NCBI GenBank assembly: GCA_964613745.1
Contig: CAZTJA010000015.1
Coordinates: 1-43,074, forward strand
DNA: 43,074 nucleotides
Origin: CAZTJA01 sp964613745
GTDB lineage: Bacteria > Desulfobacterota > Desulfomonilia > Desulfomonilales > Desulfomonilaceae
Direction of reading: 5' to 3'
Shown here: positions 23,570-32,002 of the stretch, one piece after another
How positions within the stretch are numbered: the first letter of the stretch is position 1
How the letters are laid out: every line of letters starts with the position of its first letter
The notes under the pieces: model-generated
What the model was told of the DNA's origin: nothing
Database searches by the model: none
What the model saw: only the letters and a program-made list of their open reading frames with translations
Made by a program: the position numbers and the translations under genes

Positions 23570-25708
23570 TTGAACGGTAGAACAAAACGTATATTCAAAT
23601 ATTTGTCGTATATTCTGAAATCGCTGCTCATTGTGTTGTCGGCATACTTGCTGATATTGACTTTGCTCGTGATCTGGGTATTTGAAATCAAGCTTTCAAA
23701 AAAGCCTCTTTTTGTTTATTCCGCACCGTTTACGCTCAAAATTGGGGATGACATCGGTAATGCACGTCTTGTGGAACGATTGCAAAGGCTTGGCTACACT
23801 CGCAGTACCGGCGCAGTAGCTGATGCTGGACAGTGGAACCATATCGGATCAGGCTTCAACATCAACTTTAAATATTGTCCGTTAAAAGAAGAAGGGATCG
23901 TCACTGGACCTGTGAGTCTCAATCTCGATTGGAACAGAATCGCTTCCATTCGCTTGATGCGCTCACAGGAAAATGTTGAGCAGATCGCATTTGAACCGGA
24001 GCTTATAGGTATACTTAATTCCTCCGGTGGTGCTCCCGAACTTTGTAGAGCCGTTCATCTGGACGCTATTCCTCAGTCGCTGATCAATGCTGTTCTTACC
24101 ACTGAAGATCCAAAATTCTTCACACATCAAGGAATCGACTGGGACTCTATTTTCGGAGCGATAAGAACTAACCTCAAGGCCGGCCGTTACGTACAAGGCG
24201 GTAGTACTATATCGCAGCAACTCGTGCGCATGACCCTTCTGAATCCTGAAAAAACAATGTTCCGGAAAGTTAATGAAGTTGTGTTGGCCGTAGTCGCCGA
24301 TGGTCTTTATGACAAACGCACAATTTTGCAGGCATATCTTAACAATGTTTATTTGGGCCATTGGGGACCTTATCCCGTAAAAGGGGTTGCCGAAGCCGCT
24401 CGCAATTTCTTCGGAAAAGATCTCAATGAACTGGATCTCAACGAGAGCGCGCTTTTGGCCGGATCCATCATTGCTCCGAATGTCGTGAATCCCCATAAGC
24501 ATCCTGAGCGTGCAAAAAGCAGAAGAAATACCATTTTGGGCTTAATGCTGAAAGAAGGAAAAATAAATCGAGAAGATTACGACGAGGCTGTGAACAGTCC
24601 GGCCGCAATGCGAAAACCTTCTTTTGTACCTCAGAAAATGACCGGCTTTCTCGAATTTATTAAAGACGATTTGAGCGATATAACTGCCGTTGCAAAAAGC
24701 GGTTCCCAGAACTATGTCACGTCTTTGGATCCGGTCCTCCAGAGTGACACGGAACAATGCATAAAGAACCTGGATGAAAATTCCGCCGTGTATGCAATTG
24801 TAGCAAACCCGGAAACTGAAGAAATAAAGGCGTATGTTTCACCTTCAAATCACAAGTGGGACGGCTTGGGAGGTGAAACGGACAGCTTTGCTCCCATGGC
24901 CATGATTCCTGCATTGATTGGTGAAAAGCAGGAAAAGCCTCCGTATACGTTAACTTCTCACGTATTTTTTTCCGACAGTGACCAAGTTCCGAGAACTTTT
25001 CGTGACGCATTCAAGAAAGAGCGCGGATTTCTGGTAAAAAAAATTGCAAACGTTTGCGGTTACGAGAAAATCGTGTCCACTTGGAAAAACTTTGGGATTA
25101 AATCTCGAATGATGAACGAAGGATCTTTGGAAATTGTCCCCTTAGGCCCTATAGAAATGGCCAATCATTATGGCTCAATGGCCACTCTAGGGCGCAAGGT
25201 TTCATTTGCTTCCGGTTTAAGGGTATCGGGAGACAACAAACTGGTCCCCGATACATCTAGAAAGCGAATCGGAATTGATCCACCGGTCATCTTTTTGGTG
25301 AATTACTTATTAAAAGGCATTGAGCCGTCATCAGGTAAAGCCGTCGAAGAGAATCATTTCTGGACTCAACCTTCACTTTTTATATCCCAAGACCGGAAAG
25401 GGTTTTGGGGCGTGGCATACAAAAATAACGCGCTCGTTTTGATAAGAGTTCAAGGGCGGCAAATAAAAACATCGGCAATATACAAGACTCTAAATAATAT
25501 ATTCACGTCTGCAAACTTAGGACATGAGAACCCTCAGAAGCCGCCGGAAGGGATATCGTTCCGAAAGATTTGTGTTCAATCCGGAATGCGAGCAACCTCG
25601 ATTTGCCCGAAAATAATAAACGAGCCGTTTATAAAGGGCACGCAGCCGGGGGATTGGTGTCCGCAGAGGCATGACACACCTGTAATGAAATCCGAAGCAA
25701 AACAATGA
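23570..25708 (+). CDS. PBP1b-like glycosyltransferase with degenerate transpeptidase domain
   Basis: A 712-aa class-A penicillin-binding-protein homologue. An N-terminal membrane anchor (about residues 13-40) is followed by a small UB2H-like segment (RLQRLGYTRS), then GT51: catalytic E179 in TTEDPKFFTHQGID, VQGGSTISQQL (207-217), RKVNE and ILQAYLNNVYLG. So glycan polymerisation looks intact. The transpeptidase region keeps its frame (SLDPVLQ onward, and the C-terminal CVQSGMRATSICP with GTQPGDWC) but has no SxxK (DSFAPMAMIP at 438-447), no SxN (E484-R-G) and no KTG. TTG is the likely start (GAAGAG upstream). Coupled to the LUD gene. Confidence 0.9.
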   Translation: MNGRTKRIFKYLSYILKSLLIVLSAYLLILTLLVIWVFEIKLSKKPLFVYSAPFTLKIGDDIGNARLVERLQRLGYTRSTGAVADAGQWNHIGSGFNINFKYCPLKEEGIVTGPVSLNLDWNRIASIRLMRSQENVEQIAFEPELIGILNSSGGAPELCRAVHLDAIPQSLINAVLTTEDPKFFTHQGIDWDSIFGAIRTNLKAGRYVQGGSTISQQLVRMTLLNPEKTMFRKVNEVVLAVVADGLYDKRTILQAYLNNVYLGHWGPYPVKGVAEAARNFFGKDLNELDLNESALLAGSIIAPNVVNPHKHPERAKSRRNTILGLMLKEGKINREDYDEAVNSPAAMRKPSFVPQKMTGFLEFIKDDLSDITAVAKSGSQNYVTSLDPVLQSDTEQCIKNLDENSAVYAIVANPETEEIKAYVSPSNHKWDGLGGETDSFAPMAMIPALIGEKQEKPPYTLTSHVFFSDSDQVPRTFRDAFKKERGFLVKKIANVCGYEKIVSTWKNFGIKSRMMNEGSLEIVPLGPIEMANHYGSMATLGRKVSFASGLRVSGDNKLVPDTSRKRIGIDPPVIFLVNYLLKGIEPSSGKAVEENHFWTQPSLFISQDRKGFWGVAYKNNALVLIRVQGRQIKTSAIYKTLNNIFTSANLGHENPQKPPEGISFRKICVQSGMRATSICPKIINEPFIKGTQPGDWCPQRHDTPVMKSEAKQ

Positions 25709-25728
25709 AAATTGGAGGAATTGGTTCA

Positions 25729-26370
25729 ATGGATGAGTTCGTTGAAGCCCATAAAAGAATCGTTTTTGAAACCACACTTGAAGCACTCAGGAAAAACGGA
25801 TTTGGAGCTCGCTTCTTTCCTAACCGACAAGAAGCTGTAGATTTCATAATGCAAACCGCAGAGGATTGTAAAACCGTAGGAATTGCCGGCACGCATACTG
25901 CCAGGGAATTAGGCATCGTTCAACTTCTCCAACTAACCGGAAAAACCATTTTTGATCATTGGCAGCTCACTCCGGGAACCGTTGAAGAATTGCAATGCCG
26001 GAAAAATCAGATGACGGCAGATCTGTTCATATCATCTTCAAGCGCCATAACAATGACGGGCGAAATTGTGAACAAAGATGGTGCGGGTAATCGCATCAAC
26101 GGTTTAACCTTCGGTCCCGGCAAGACTCTTGTGATTGTGGGAAGAAATAAGATTGTCCGAAATCTTGACTCCGCTCTTGAGCGCATCGAGTTGGTTTCGG
26201 CCCCCATAAGAGCCATGAGTTTAGCAAAGAAGACACCATGCACGAAGACCGGAGAATGCATGGATTGCGATTCACCTGAAAGGATCTGCAGGATCACGAG
26301 TATCATTCACAGGCAACCAATGTTTACCAAGATCACCGTAGTCATTCTCGATGAGGAACTCGGGTACTGA
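25729..26370 (+). CDS. LUD domain protein (LutC/YkgG-like, lactate utilisation)
   Basis: A 213-aa protein of the LUD family (DUF162), whose members include LutC of L-lactate oxidation. The hallmarks are GIAGTHTARELGIV, SSSSAITMTGEIVN, GAGNRINGLTFGP, IVGRNKIV, and a C-terminal cysteine set TPCTKTGECMDC ... RICR. The cysteines suggest a bound Fe-S cluster or zinc. I place the start at ATG 25729 because GGAGGA lies nine bases before; ATG 25705 overlaps the PBP stop (ATGA) but has no such site. No LutA/LutB genes are nearby. Stand-alone LUD proteins of this type are common in anaerobes, role unclear. Confidence 0.87.
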   Translation: MDEFVEAHKRIVFETTLEALRKNGFGARFFPNRQEAVDFIMQTAEDCKTVGIAGTHTARELGIVQLLQLTGKTIFDHWQLTPGTVEELQCRKNQMTADLFISSSSAITMTGEIVNKDGAGNRINGLTFGPGKTLVIVGRNKIVRNLDSALERIELVSAPIRAMSLAKKTPCTKTGECMDCDSPERICRITSIIHRQPMFTKITVVILDEELGY

Positions 26371-26371
26371 A

Positions 26372-27373
26372 ATGCGTTTTACGGTTACCGCACCGAACAG
26401 AATAGATTTGGCAGGTGGAACGACGGATTTGTATCCGCTTTACTTGTTTATGGAAGGCGGATTCACGGTTAACATTGCGATAAATGTATTTAGCAGAGTC
26501 CACTTCGAGACGGTTCAATCATCGGTGATCAACATAGTCTCCGAAGATTTACGTTTGGAGTTGACGGCAGTCGATTCAGAGAAATTGCCGATAACCGGAC
26601 CTCTAGGGCTTGTGGCTCGGGCCGTGAAAGCGTTTCCTCCCCCAACTGGTTTGAAGATCACGACTCACAATGAAGCACCTTGCGGTTCAGGTTTAGGTGC
26701 TTCAAGTGCCCTATTAATAGCGCTCTTAAAGGGATTGGATTATTTGAGATCGGATAATTTAAGCGCGGAGAAACTCTTGAGTGCGGCCGTTGCGCTCGAA
26801 TCAGCAGCCATAGGAGTTCCTGCAGGCAGCCAAGATCATATAGCAGCCCTGTTTGGGGGGATTTCACTGATTAAGTTTGGCTACTTTGGATTCGAAAGGA
26901 CATCCATAGAATCGAGCAGGTTTTTAGAATCTTTTTACGAACAAATTATTTTAACCTACACAGGTGAAAGCAGATTTTCCGGAACAACGAATTGGGACGT
27001 GGTCAAGGCCTACATCGATGATGAAGGATCTGTTCGTGAAATTCTCGAATCAATAAGAGACACTGCCGTAGAACTCGGTAAAAATTTCAAGTCGGGACAT
27101 TTCTCCGCCGCACCGGAGTGTATTCAGCGGGAATGGGAATTGAGGAGAAAACTAGCTCCCGGTGTAACGACCCCCCGCATAGAAAACCTCATTTCAGCGG
27201 CTTCTAAGGAGGGTGCAAAAGCAAATAAAATATGCGGAGCAGGCGGAGGGGGCTGTATGATCACCTTAGCTGATCCGAGTCATCGCGAGAACGTAAGTGG
27301 GGCCCTGAAAAAAGCGGGGGCAGATTTGATGTCTTTCCAAGTTTGCTCTCACGGAGCCGTGATCGACTTGTAA
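26372..27373 (+). CDS. GHMP kinase (heptose-phosphate-kinase-like)
   Basis: A 333-aa sugar or mevalonate-type kinase. The N-terminal APNRIDLAGGTTDLYPLY is the substrate loop, EAPCGSGLGASSAL (101-114) the ATP-binding Gly/Ser motif, and KICGAGGGGCMITL the third GHMP motif. The 'AGG-x-x-D' loop and overall size resemble D-glycero-D-manno-heptose-7-phosphate kinases (HddA) and related sugar kinases, so a role in cell-surface sugar supply is likely. Galactokinase-like or other substrates are possible. ATG 26372 starts immediately after the LUD stop at 26370; an ATG at 26351 in frame is less likely. Confidence 0.85.
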   Translation: MRFTVTAPNRIDLAGGTTDLYPLYLFMEGGFTVNIAINVFSRVHFETVQSSVINIVSEDLRLELTAVDSEKLPITGPLGLVARAVKAFPPPTGLKITTHNEAPCGSGLGASSALLIALLKGLDYLRSDNLSAEKLLSAAVALESAAIGVPAGSQDHIAALFGGISLIKFGYFGFERTSIESSRFLESFYEQIILTYTGESRFSGTTNWDVVKAYIDDEGSVREILESIRDTAVELGKNFKSGHFSAAPECIQREWELRRKLAPGVTTPRIENLISAASKEGAKANKICGAGGGGCMITLADPSHRENVSGALKKAGADLMSFQVCSHGAVIDL

Positions 27374-27524
27374 CAAAAGCCCTTTATCAACTCGCTTTGT
27401 CGCACACGTGTTTTTACTTTTCCATCAAAAACCGGCTTAAATTCATATAAATTGTGAGTTGCATTAAATGTGACATCATAGTAACCTGCTCAGGATGATC
27501 AATTTTGAAAAGTCGGAGTTCCGC

Positions 27525-27740
27525 ATGAAAACAATTCTGTCAATTTTAATTGCAATCATCTTCACCTTCGGGTCTTCCGCCGTATTGTATGCAGCGGATC
27601 AGTGGGTCGTTATCAAGGACAGTGCGGGCAAGTGTAGTGTTCGCCAAACAAAAGGCAAAACACCTAAAACGATTGCCGGTCCATTTGCCACAAAGGCTGA
27701 AGCCGAAAAAGCTAAAGGCGAAAAATGTCCTAAGAAGTGA
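27525..27740 (+). CDS. Small exported lysine-rich protein
   Basis: A 71-aa protein with a signal peptide (residues 1-24, hydrophobic ILSILIAIIFTFGSSAV, cut after LYA). The mature part of about 45 residues begins DQWVVIKDSAGKCSVRQTKG and continues with repeated Lys and an 'AGPFATKAEAEKAK' segment; two Cys residues could pair. This is a small exported family I have seen described only as hypothetical in Deltaproteobacteria. The ATG at 27525 has GGAG seven bases upstream, better than a longer start at 27495. Confidence 0.7.
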   Translation: MKTILSILIAIIFTFGSSAVLYAADQWVVIKDSAGKCSVRQTKGKTPKTIAGPFATKAEAEKAKGEKCPKK

Positions 27741-27747
27741 TTTATCA

Positions 27748-27769
27748 GCCCTGGATTGATCCAGGGCTA
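27748..27769. terminator. Hairpin between convergent genes
   Basis: AGCCCTGG / CCAGGGCT stem (8 bp, extendable to 10) with a 6-base loop, between the small exported gene (plus) and the SUMF1-domain gene (minus). It can end transcripts from both sides; no long T-run. Confidence 0.6.
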
Positions 27770-27773
27770 CTGT

Positions 27774-29858
27774 TCATCTTCTATTCTGTCTTTGCCTTTG
27801 TCTCTGTTGTCTATCTCGTTGACCGTCATCACGCCTGGCCGGTCTCGGTGCTTTCTTCATATCTTCTAAAGCAACCCCAAGAATTCCTCCGGGCACTAAT
27901 GTTGTAGTGATTTCATTGTTGTTCATGGTACTGATTGTTATTTGATCGGCATTTGTGTATTCATCAACGAGCTTTTTGAATCCTACCACTCGGAAACCGG
28001 TTTCACCCCCATACTCAATTATGACGTCGCCCACTACTATCCCCGCCTTGTCTGCAATACCGCCCTTTTTTACCTCTACGACTTTGACTCCCGGAGAGGT
28101 TTCCAATTCCTGAAGTCGGGCCAAAATTATTCGTGCGCTTGCTCCATCTCCTATGGTTCTGAATTCGCTCAGGGCTTGAGTGTATAATTCCTTACTCTTG
28201 TATGTGCGATTTCGCTCAGCATATATGCCGGCGAGTGTTGCCCTAACTCTGGCCATCCATTTCAAATCTTTTCTTGTCTCGTATACTTTTAGAGCTTCCT
28301 CCAAAACCTGTGTAGCCTGGTCCCATTGCTGTTGCTGAGCAGAAAGCATTGCCTCTCTGAATAATCGTATGCCGTCTTCATCTCCCGGTGGTAGAGTTCC
28401 CGAAGAAGAGTCAAGCTTTGCTTCAGCCGAGCTAGCCCTGCCCTTTTCATCATCTTCCATTACCACCCTAAAACCCAAATTCCAGAAGCTCATCGTCTGA
28501 CCCGAAAAACCGCGGAACGCACAGCGGGCATCCTCCGGACTGGCGAACCAATTGCCGCCTTTGTTGACGCGGGAACTCCCGGTGGATGGTCCTCTTGGAT
28601 TCTCTATGGGTGATGTCTCAAAGTAGTTGCGGTCATAGTAATCGTATACCCACTCCATCACATTTCCGCTCATGTCGTATAGTCCAAACCCATTTGGTGG
28701 ATAACTGCCGACGGGAGATACGTATTCGTATCCATCATTTACTGTGGTGAGGCTTTCCGGGAGTTTTGGATGGCCGTCACCAAAATTAGTGTCTTTATCA
28801 CCGGGAAGTCGATCTCCCCAGGGAAATCGCGCCCAGGCGGATCCACCTCTACAGGACATCTCCCATTCCGCTTCCGAAGGAAGTCGATAGGTCCTTTTTT
28901 CTTTCCGGCTCAACCATTTACAGAACGCGTCGGCATCATTCCAGGAAACAAAAACCACGGGCTGGTTATCCGTTATTGCCCAAGGAGTTGAGTCCCACTT
29001 CATGTTTTTTTGGGGAACCCAACGCTCCTCCTTCTTGCTGAATATCATTCCGCCGTCACCCTTCTCAGCGTCCGTTTTGTAGTTGGTCTCTTTTACAAAT
29101 TGCCTGAACTGGCCCACCGTAATTTGCGTCGCGGATATATGAAATGCCTTTGTAATCCTAACGGGATGAAGTGGTAATTCATCCTGAAACCACTGCTTGT
29201 GGCCCTCTCTCCAGATTTTTTTGAACGTGATTCTCAACCAGTCCATTTCACGTTTAGGACTTCCCATCATGTAATCTCCGGGGGGAATTCTCACCAATTT
29301 CATTCCAATGCCGTTGGTGGTTATTTCCCGTTTACCGGATGAATCGACAACGGAACTTAAGCCTTTCAAGGTTCCCAGCCATTTTGCACATGAACCGGTA
29401 TCGTATGCCCCCGATTCACAATCACGAATGCTCTGGGTTATGATTTCCTTGGCGCGTCCCGGCCGCCCGTTTTGAAGCAACTCGCCAATTTGGCGAATAA
29501 TTTCTACCATTCCGTCCGTTGTTTCTGACGAGACTTTTTCAGAAGGCAAATCATTTTGAATTGAGTCCAAAGCGGCAATGGCTTTTCCTAAAGTCGTCAA
29601 ATTACACTCACATTGGGTTAAATGCCCCGGTTCCGATGTGACGAATGGCTTGACGGCTCCGAAATCCCCCTTTTTTGTAGAATCTGCTTGTAAATCGGAG
29701 TATTGCGCGATAATTACAGATACGCAAAGAGTAAAAAACAGTAACAGGCTCAAATTATGTCCATTATTACCGTTTGTTTGATTGCAGAACAACTGCGAAA
29801 TAGAAGCTAACATTTTGCTTTTACTATTTTTTCCTGATGTATGATTTACAAGCGGCAT
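27774..29858 (-). CDS. SUMF1 (FGE-sulfatase)-TPR-PDZ membrane-anchored protein
   Basis: A 694-aa protein. A membrane segment (about 36-54) anchors it, leaving the bulk outside. Residues roughly 180-465 are a SUMF1/formylglycine-generating-like domain: GMKLVRIPPGDYMMGSP, QPVVFVSWNDADAFCKWLSR, YRLPSEAEWE, GLYDMSGNVMEWVYDYY, and GGNWFASPEDARCAFRG. One Cys stands in the place of the pair used by true FGE, so substrate oxidation is doubtful. A TPR-like helical region (about 490-580) and a PDZ domain (590-670; VVEVKKGGIADKAGIVVGDV) follow, with an Arg/Gln-rich tail. The start (29858) has no clear ribosome-binding site; M16 is a possible alternative. Confidence 0.85.
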   Translation of the reverse strand: MPLVNHTSGKNSKSKMLASISQLFCNQTNGNNGHNLSLLLFFTLCVSVIIAQYSDLQADSTKKGDFGAVKPFVTSEPGHLTQCECNLTTLGKAIAALDSIQNDLPSEKVSSETTDGMVEIIRQIGELLQNGRPGRAKEIITQSIRDCESGAYDTGSCAKWLGTLKGLSSVVDSSGKREITTNGIGMKLVRIPPGDYMMGSPKREMDWLRITFKKIWREGHKQWFQDELPLHPVRITKAFHISATQITVGQFRQFVKETNYKTDAEKGDGGMIFSKKEERWVPQKNMKWDSTPWAITDNQPVVFVSWNDADAFCKWLSRKEKRTYRLPSEAEWEMSCRGGSAWARFPWGDRLPGDKDTNFGDGHPKLPESLTTVNDGYEYVSPVGSYPPNGFGLYDMSGNVMEWVYDYYDRNYFETSPIENPRGPSTGSSRVNKGGNWFASPEDARCAFRGFSGQTMSFWNLGFRVVMEDDEKGRASSAEAKLDSSSGTLPPGDEDGIRLFREAMLSAQQQQWDQATQVLEEALKVYETRKDLKWMARVRATLAGIYAERNRTYKSKELYTQALSEFRTIGDGASARIILARLQELETSPGVKVVEVKKGGIADKAGIVVGDVIIEYGGETGFRVVGFKKLVDEYTNADQITISTMNNNEITTTLVPGGILGVALEDMKKAPRPARRDDGQRDRQQRQRQRQNRR

Positions 29859-29895
29859 AGTGAAAAAATCCTTGACATCTTTTTAAATTAGGAGA

Positions 29896-29923
29896 ATCCT
29901 AGCAGAGCCGAGGTTTGAGTCAA
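29896..29923 (-). promoter_or_regulatory. Promoter for SUMF1-TPR-PDZ gene
   Basis: Minus strand TTGACT (29923-29918), 16-base spacer, TAGGAT (29901-29896). About 40 bases upstream of the start of the gene. Confidence 0.5.
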
Positions 29924-29987
29924 GTGTCTATACAGCCTCGGGAGCCTGTGTTTAGCCTTGCAGCGGCGATGCAGAGTAATAAAAACG

Positions 29988-30016
29988 TTGACAATGTGGT
30001 TTAATCGTGATAGCGA
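29988..30016 (+). promoter_or_regulatory. Possible promoter for polyserine protein
   Basis: TTGACA (29988-29993), 17-base spacer, TAGCGA (30011-30016). A perfect -35 and a weak -10, about 95 bases before the polyserine gene start. Confidence 0.35.
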
Positions 30017-30111
30017 TTACATATACCATGTTAACTTTTTGAAGAGGGAAAAACTGTTTTCTGTTTGAAGACGGTAAATTGGTCTTTTATTTCAGAGGAG
30101 GTAAGCGTTTA

Positions 30112-30504
30112 ATGAAAAAATTTGCAGTGACGCTCGCGGTCGTCGGTATGGTTATGATGCTCGCAACCTATGCTGTGGGCTTCTATGCCTGGGCTCCTTT
30201 TGCAGCTTATGGCGCAGCATCCAGCAGCTCCAGCAGCGGTTACGCTCCTGCTAGCTCGTCAAGCAGCGGCTATTGGCCGGCGGCTTCTTCAAGCAGCAGT
30301 GGTGCGGTGGCTTATTGCTGTGTACCGGCATCTTCTTCCAGCAGTGGATACACCTATGGTTGCATGCCTGCTTCTTCAAGCAGCAGCGGCTATGCATATT
30401 GCTGCGTGCCTGCTTCTTCAAGCAGCAGCGGAAATTACTGGCCTGCAGCTTCTTCCAGCAGTGGTTACTATCCCGCCAGCAGCTCTTCAAGCGGCTGGTA
30501 CTAG
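30112..30504 (+). CDS. Exported polyserine-repeat protein
   Basis: A 130-aa protein. Residues 1-23 form a signal peptide (KKFAVTLAVVGMVMMLATYA). From residue 36 the whole mature chain is made of eight runs of 4-6 serines each followed by Gly and mostly preceded by Pro-Ala, with aromatic (Tyr/Trp) and Cys spacers: Ser runs at 37-42, 48-52, 59-63, 74-78, 88-92, 102-106, 114-117 and 123-127, ending GWY. Cys pairs occur at 69-70 and 97-98. The codons mix AGC and TCT/TCA, so selection acts on the protein, not on a DNA triplet. A strong GAGGAGG precedes ATG 30112. A long hairpin follows. Function unknown; possibly a glycosylated surface or adhesion protein. Confidence 0.75.
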   Translation: MKKFAVTLAVVGMVMMLATYAVGFYAWAPFAAYGAASSSSSSGYAPASSSSSGYWPAASSSSSGAVAYCCVPASSSSSGYTYGCMPASSSSSGYAYCCVPASSSSSGNYWPAASSSSGYYPASSSSSGWY

Positions 30505-30549
30505 GAGATATAGATCGGCAACGATCTACTTAATCTAATTACGTACCCT

Positions 30550-30586
30550 AATAAGGCGGTCGATCCATGGTGTCGATCGCCTTATT
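30550..30586 (+). terminator. Strong hairpin after polyserine gene
   Basis: A 14-bp stem AATAAGGCGGTCGA / TCGATCGCCTTATT (one G-T wobble) with a 9-base loop. There is no long T-run, though the arms start and end with A/T. It probably ends or stabilises the polyserine transcript. Confidence 0.6.
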
Positions 30587-30603
30587 ACTTTCACGCTTAA
30601 AAA

Positions 30604-31059
30604 ATGAACAAACTCAACTCATCACATTGTCTCATCGCTATTCTCGTCACCTTCGGTTTGCTTCTGATAGGCTGTTCGAATCAAGATACGGCTTCAAAAG
30701 AGAGCGGCTCATCGAACCTTGTAGGCGTCTGGCAACTTAAGGCAAGAATTATAGATGAAAAAGAGATTCCTGCTGAAGATCGAATTATGAAAATAATATT
30801 CGAACCTAATAACTTTTTCAAAGCCATGTACAAGGGCACGAAAGATCAGGATTGGATAAAAGCCGGGCAAGGCGGGTACGTTTACAAGGCGCCTTATCTA
30901 AGTCTGCACTGGGAAAACGGCCGACTTCTTTCATTATACATAAAGGAGCTCGCGTCCAACCGAATGCTCATCCATCATGGGAAAAGTCTTGCTCCAATGA
31001 AAGATCAGGAACCAGACGAAGTATTCGAGAAATTGCCCAACGGAACTGTAAGCAATTAA
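30604..31059 (+). CDS. Exported lipoprotein of unknown function
   Basis: A 151-aa lipoprotein: positive start, hydrophobic IAILVTFGLLLIG, then lipobox LLIGC with the lipidated Cys at residue 24. The mature domain has LVGVWQLKARIIDEKEIPAE and RIMKIIFEPNNFFKAMYK, a pattern like small lipocalin-like proteins that begin 'L-x-G-x-W-x'. No ribosome-binding site is visible before the ATG at 30604; it could be translated from a leader processed near the preceding hairpin. Function unknown. Confidence 0.65.
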   Translation: MNKLNSSHCLIAILVTFGLLLIGCSNQDTASKESGSSNLVGVWQLKARIIDEKEIPAEDRIMKIIFEPNNFFKAMYKGTKDQDWIKAGQGGYVYKAPYLSLHWENGRLLSLYIKELASNRMLIHHGKSLAPMKDQEPDEVFEKLPNGTVSN

Positions 31060-31089
31060 GCCATTCACAAGCTGTGGACTATGTGATCG

Positions 31090-31647
31090 TTATTTTTTCC
31101 TAAACTTGGACCAGAAAGATCTGATCTGTTCAAGCGAAGATTTCTTTTCGGCGGGAACGGAAGTGGCCGGGGCCGAGTCTCTCGTTTCTTCAGACCTATT
31201 CTCCGATGAACCCACAGTTTCGTAATCTCCCGTAACCTCAAGTTCCTCTACCTCTTCACCTTCCACATAAAAGTGTCCACCGGTTGTAGTGAACCCCGGT
31301 TCGATAATTGTTTCCGGCGGTTGAAACGTACTTGGATCCACCCCGCAAGCGGGACATTGTGTGAAGGGTACGGGATGCGGATGACTGCAGTTTGGGCATA
31401 TGTATAGTTGAGCAAGAAATTCAGATTCCTTTGCCAAGTCCCTTTGGACAGCCATTTCTTTTCTTATTCTTAGATCGTCCTCAGTTATGATGCCTTTCGA
31501 CAAAAGAGCCTTTATCAAGCTTACGAAACCACGAGCCGAGAGATTGTATTTTTCCCTCAGCTCGTGGTCCGTGAGTTTCGAACGGAGGTCGTCTAAAAAT
31601 CTGCCAAGTGGGATTCGTATTCTGGGTGTTGAACCATTTTCCGTCAT
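31090..31647 (-). CDS. Zinc-ribbon protein with conserved N-terminal helical domain
   Basis: A 185-aa soluble protein. The N-terminal half, LGRFLDDLRSKLTDHELREK then NLSARGFVSLIKALLSKGII, is a helical unit that I have seen in several Deltaproteobacterial proteins, possibly DNA- or protein-binding. A four-cysteine zinc ribbon, C84-x2-C87 ... C98-x2-C101 (CPNC and CPAC), follows. The C-terminal part is acidic and disordered, then a Lys/Arg tail ends WSKFRKK. No family name is justified. It precedes ihfA's stop in the same direction (40 bases between), so both may be one transcript. Confidence 0.6.
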   Translation of the reverse strand: MTENGSTPRIRIPLGRFLDDLRSKLTDHELREKYNLSARGFVSLIKALLSKGIITEDDLRIRKEMAVQRDLAKESEFLAQLYICPNCSHPHPVPFTQCPACGVDPSTFQPPETIIEPGFTTTGGHFYVEGEEVEELEVTGDYETVGSSENRSEETRDSAPATSVPAEKKSSLEQIRSFWSKFRKK

Positions 31648-31687
31648 TATTCCGTGTTCGATCGGTAGGGGGTAATGATCCTAAGCT

Positions 31688-31978
31688 CTACTTAATTGCG
31701 GCGTTCACGGCTTTTTTCAAAACAGGTGAATATTTCCAAGTAACAACCCTGCGTGCGTCCAGGATCAACTCTTCACCAGTCTGGGGGTTGCGGCCACGCC
31801 TGGAATGTTTGGCTTTAACCGTCCATTTTCCGAACCCGGATATCATTACGTCTTCTCCGGCAATCAGTTTGTCCTTTATTATATCCAACAGCTTTTCGAC
31901 GATTTCGGTCGCTTCGCCCTTCATGAAACCGCAATCATCTGCAATCTTTTTGGCAATATCAGCTTTCGTAAGAGTCAT
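31688..31978 (-). CDS. ihfA: Integration host factor, alpha-type (IHF/HU family)
   Basis: A 96-aa DNA-bending protein. MTLTKADIAKKIADDCGF is the dimerisation helix, GFGKWTVKAKHSRRGRNPQT the IHF/HU beta-arm signature, and EELILDARRVVTWKYSP the tip and C-terminal helix. The pattern fits IhfA rather than HU. The start at ATG 31976-31978 has GGGAGGGAG upstream, so a longer frame reaching 32002 is not used. A promoter at 32023-32051 is plausible. It is likely to organise promoters and recombination sites across the chromosome. Confidence 0.92.
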   Translation of the reverse strand: MTLTKADIAKKIADDCGFMKGEATEIVEKLLDIIKDKLIAGEDVMISGFGKWTVKAKHSRRGRNPQTGEELILDARRVVTWKYSPVLKKAVNAAIK

Positions 31979-32002
31979 CTCTCCCTCCCGGAATGTGCAC
32001 AT

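Noticed and set aside
30170..30538. Alternative frames over the polyserine gene
   Set aside because: They arise from the repeated AGC/TCT codons; only the frame at 30112 has a ribosome-binding site and signal peptide.
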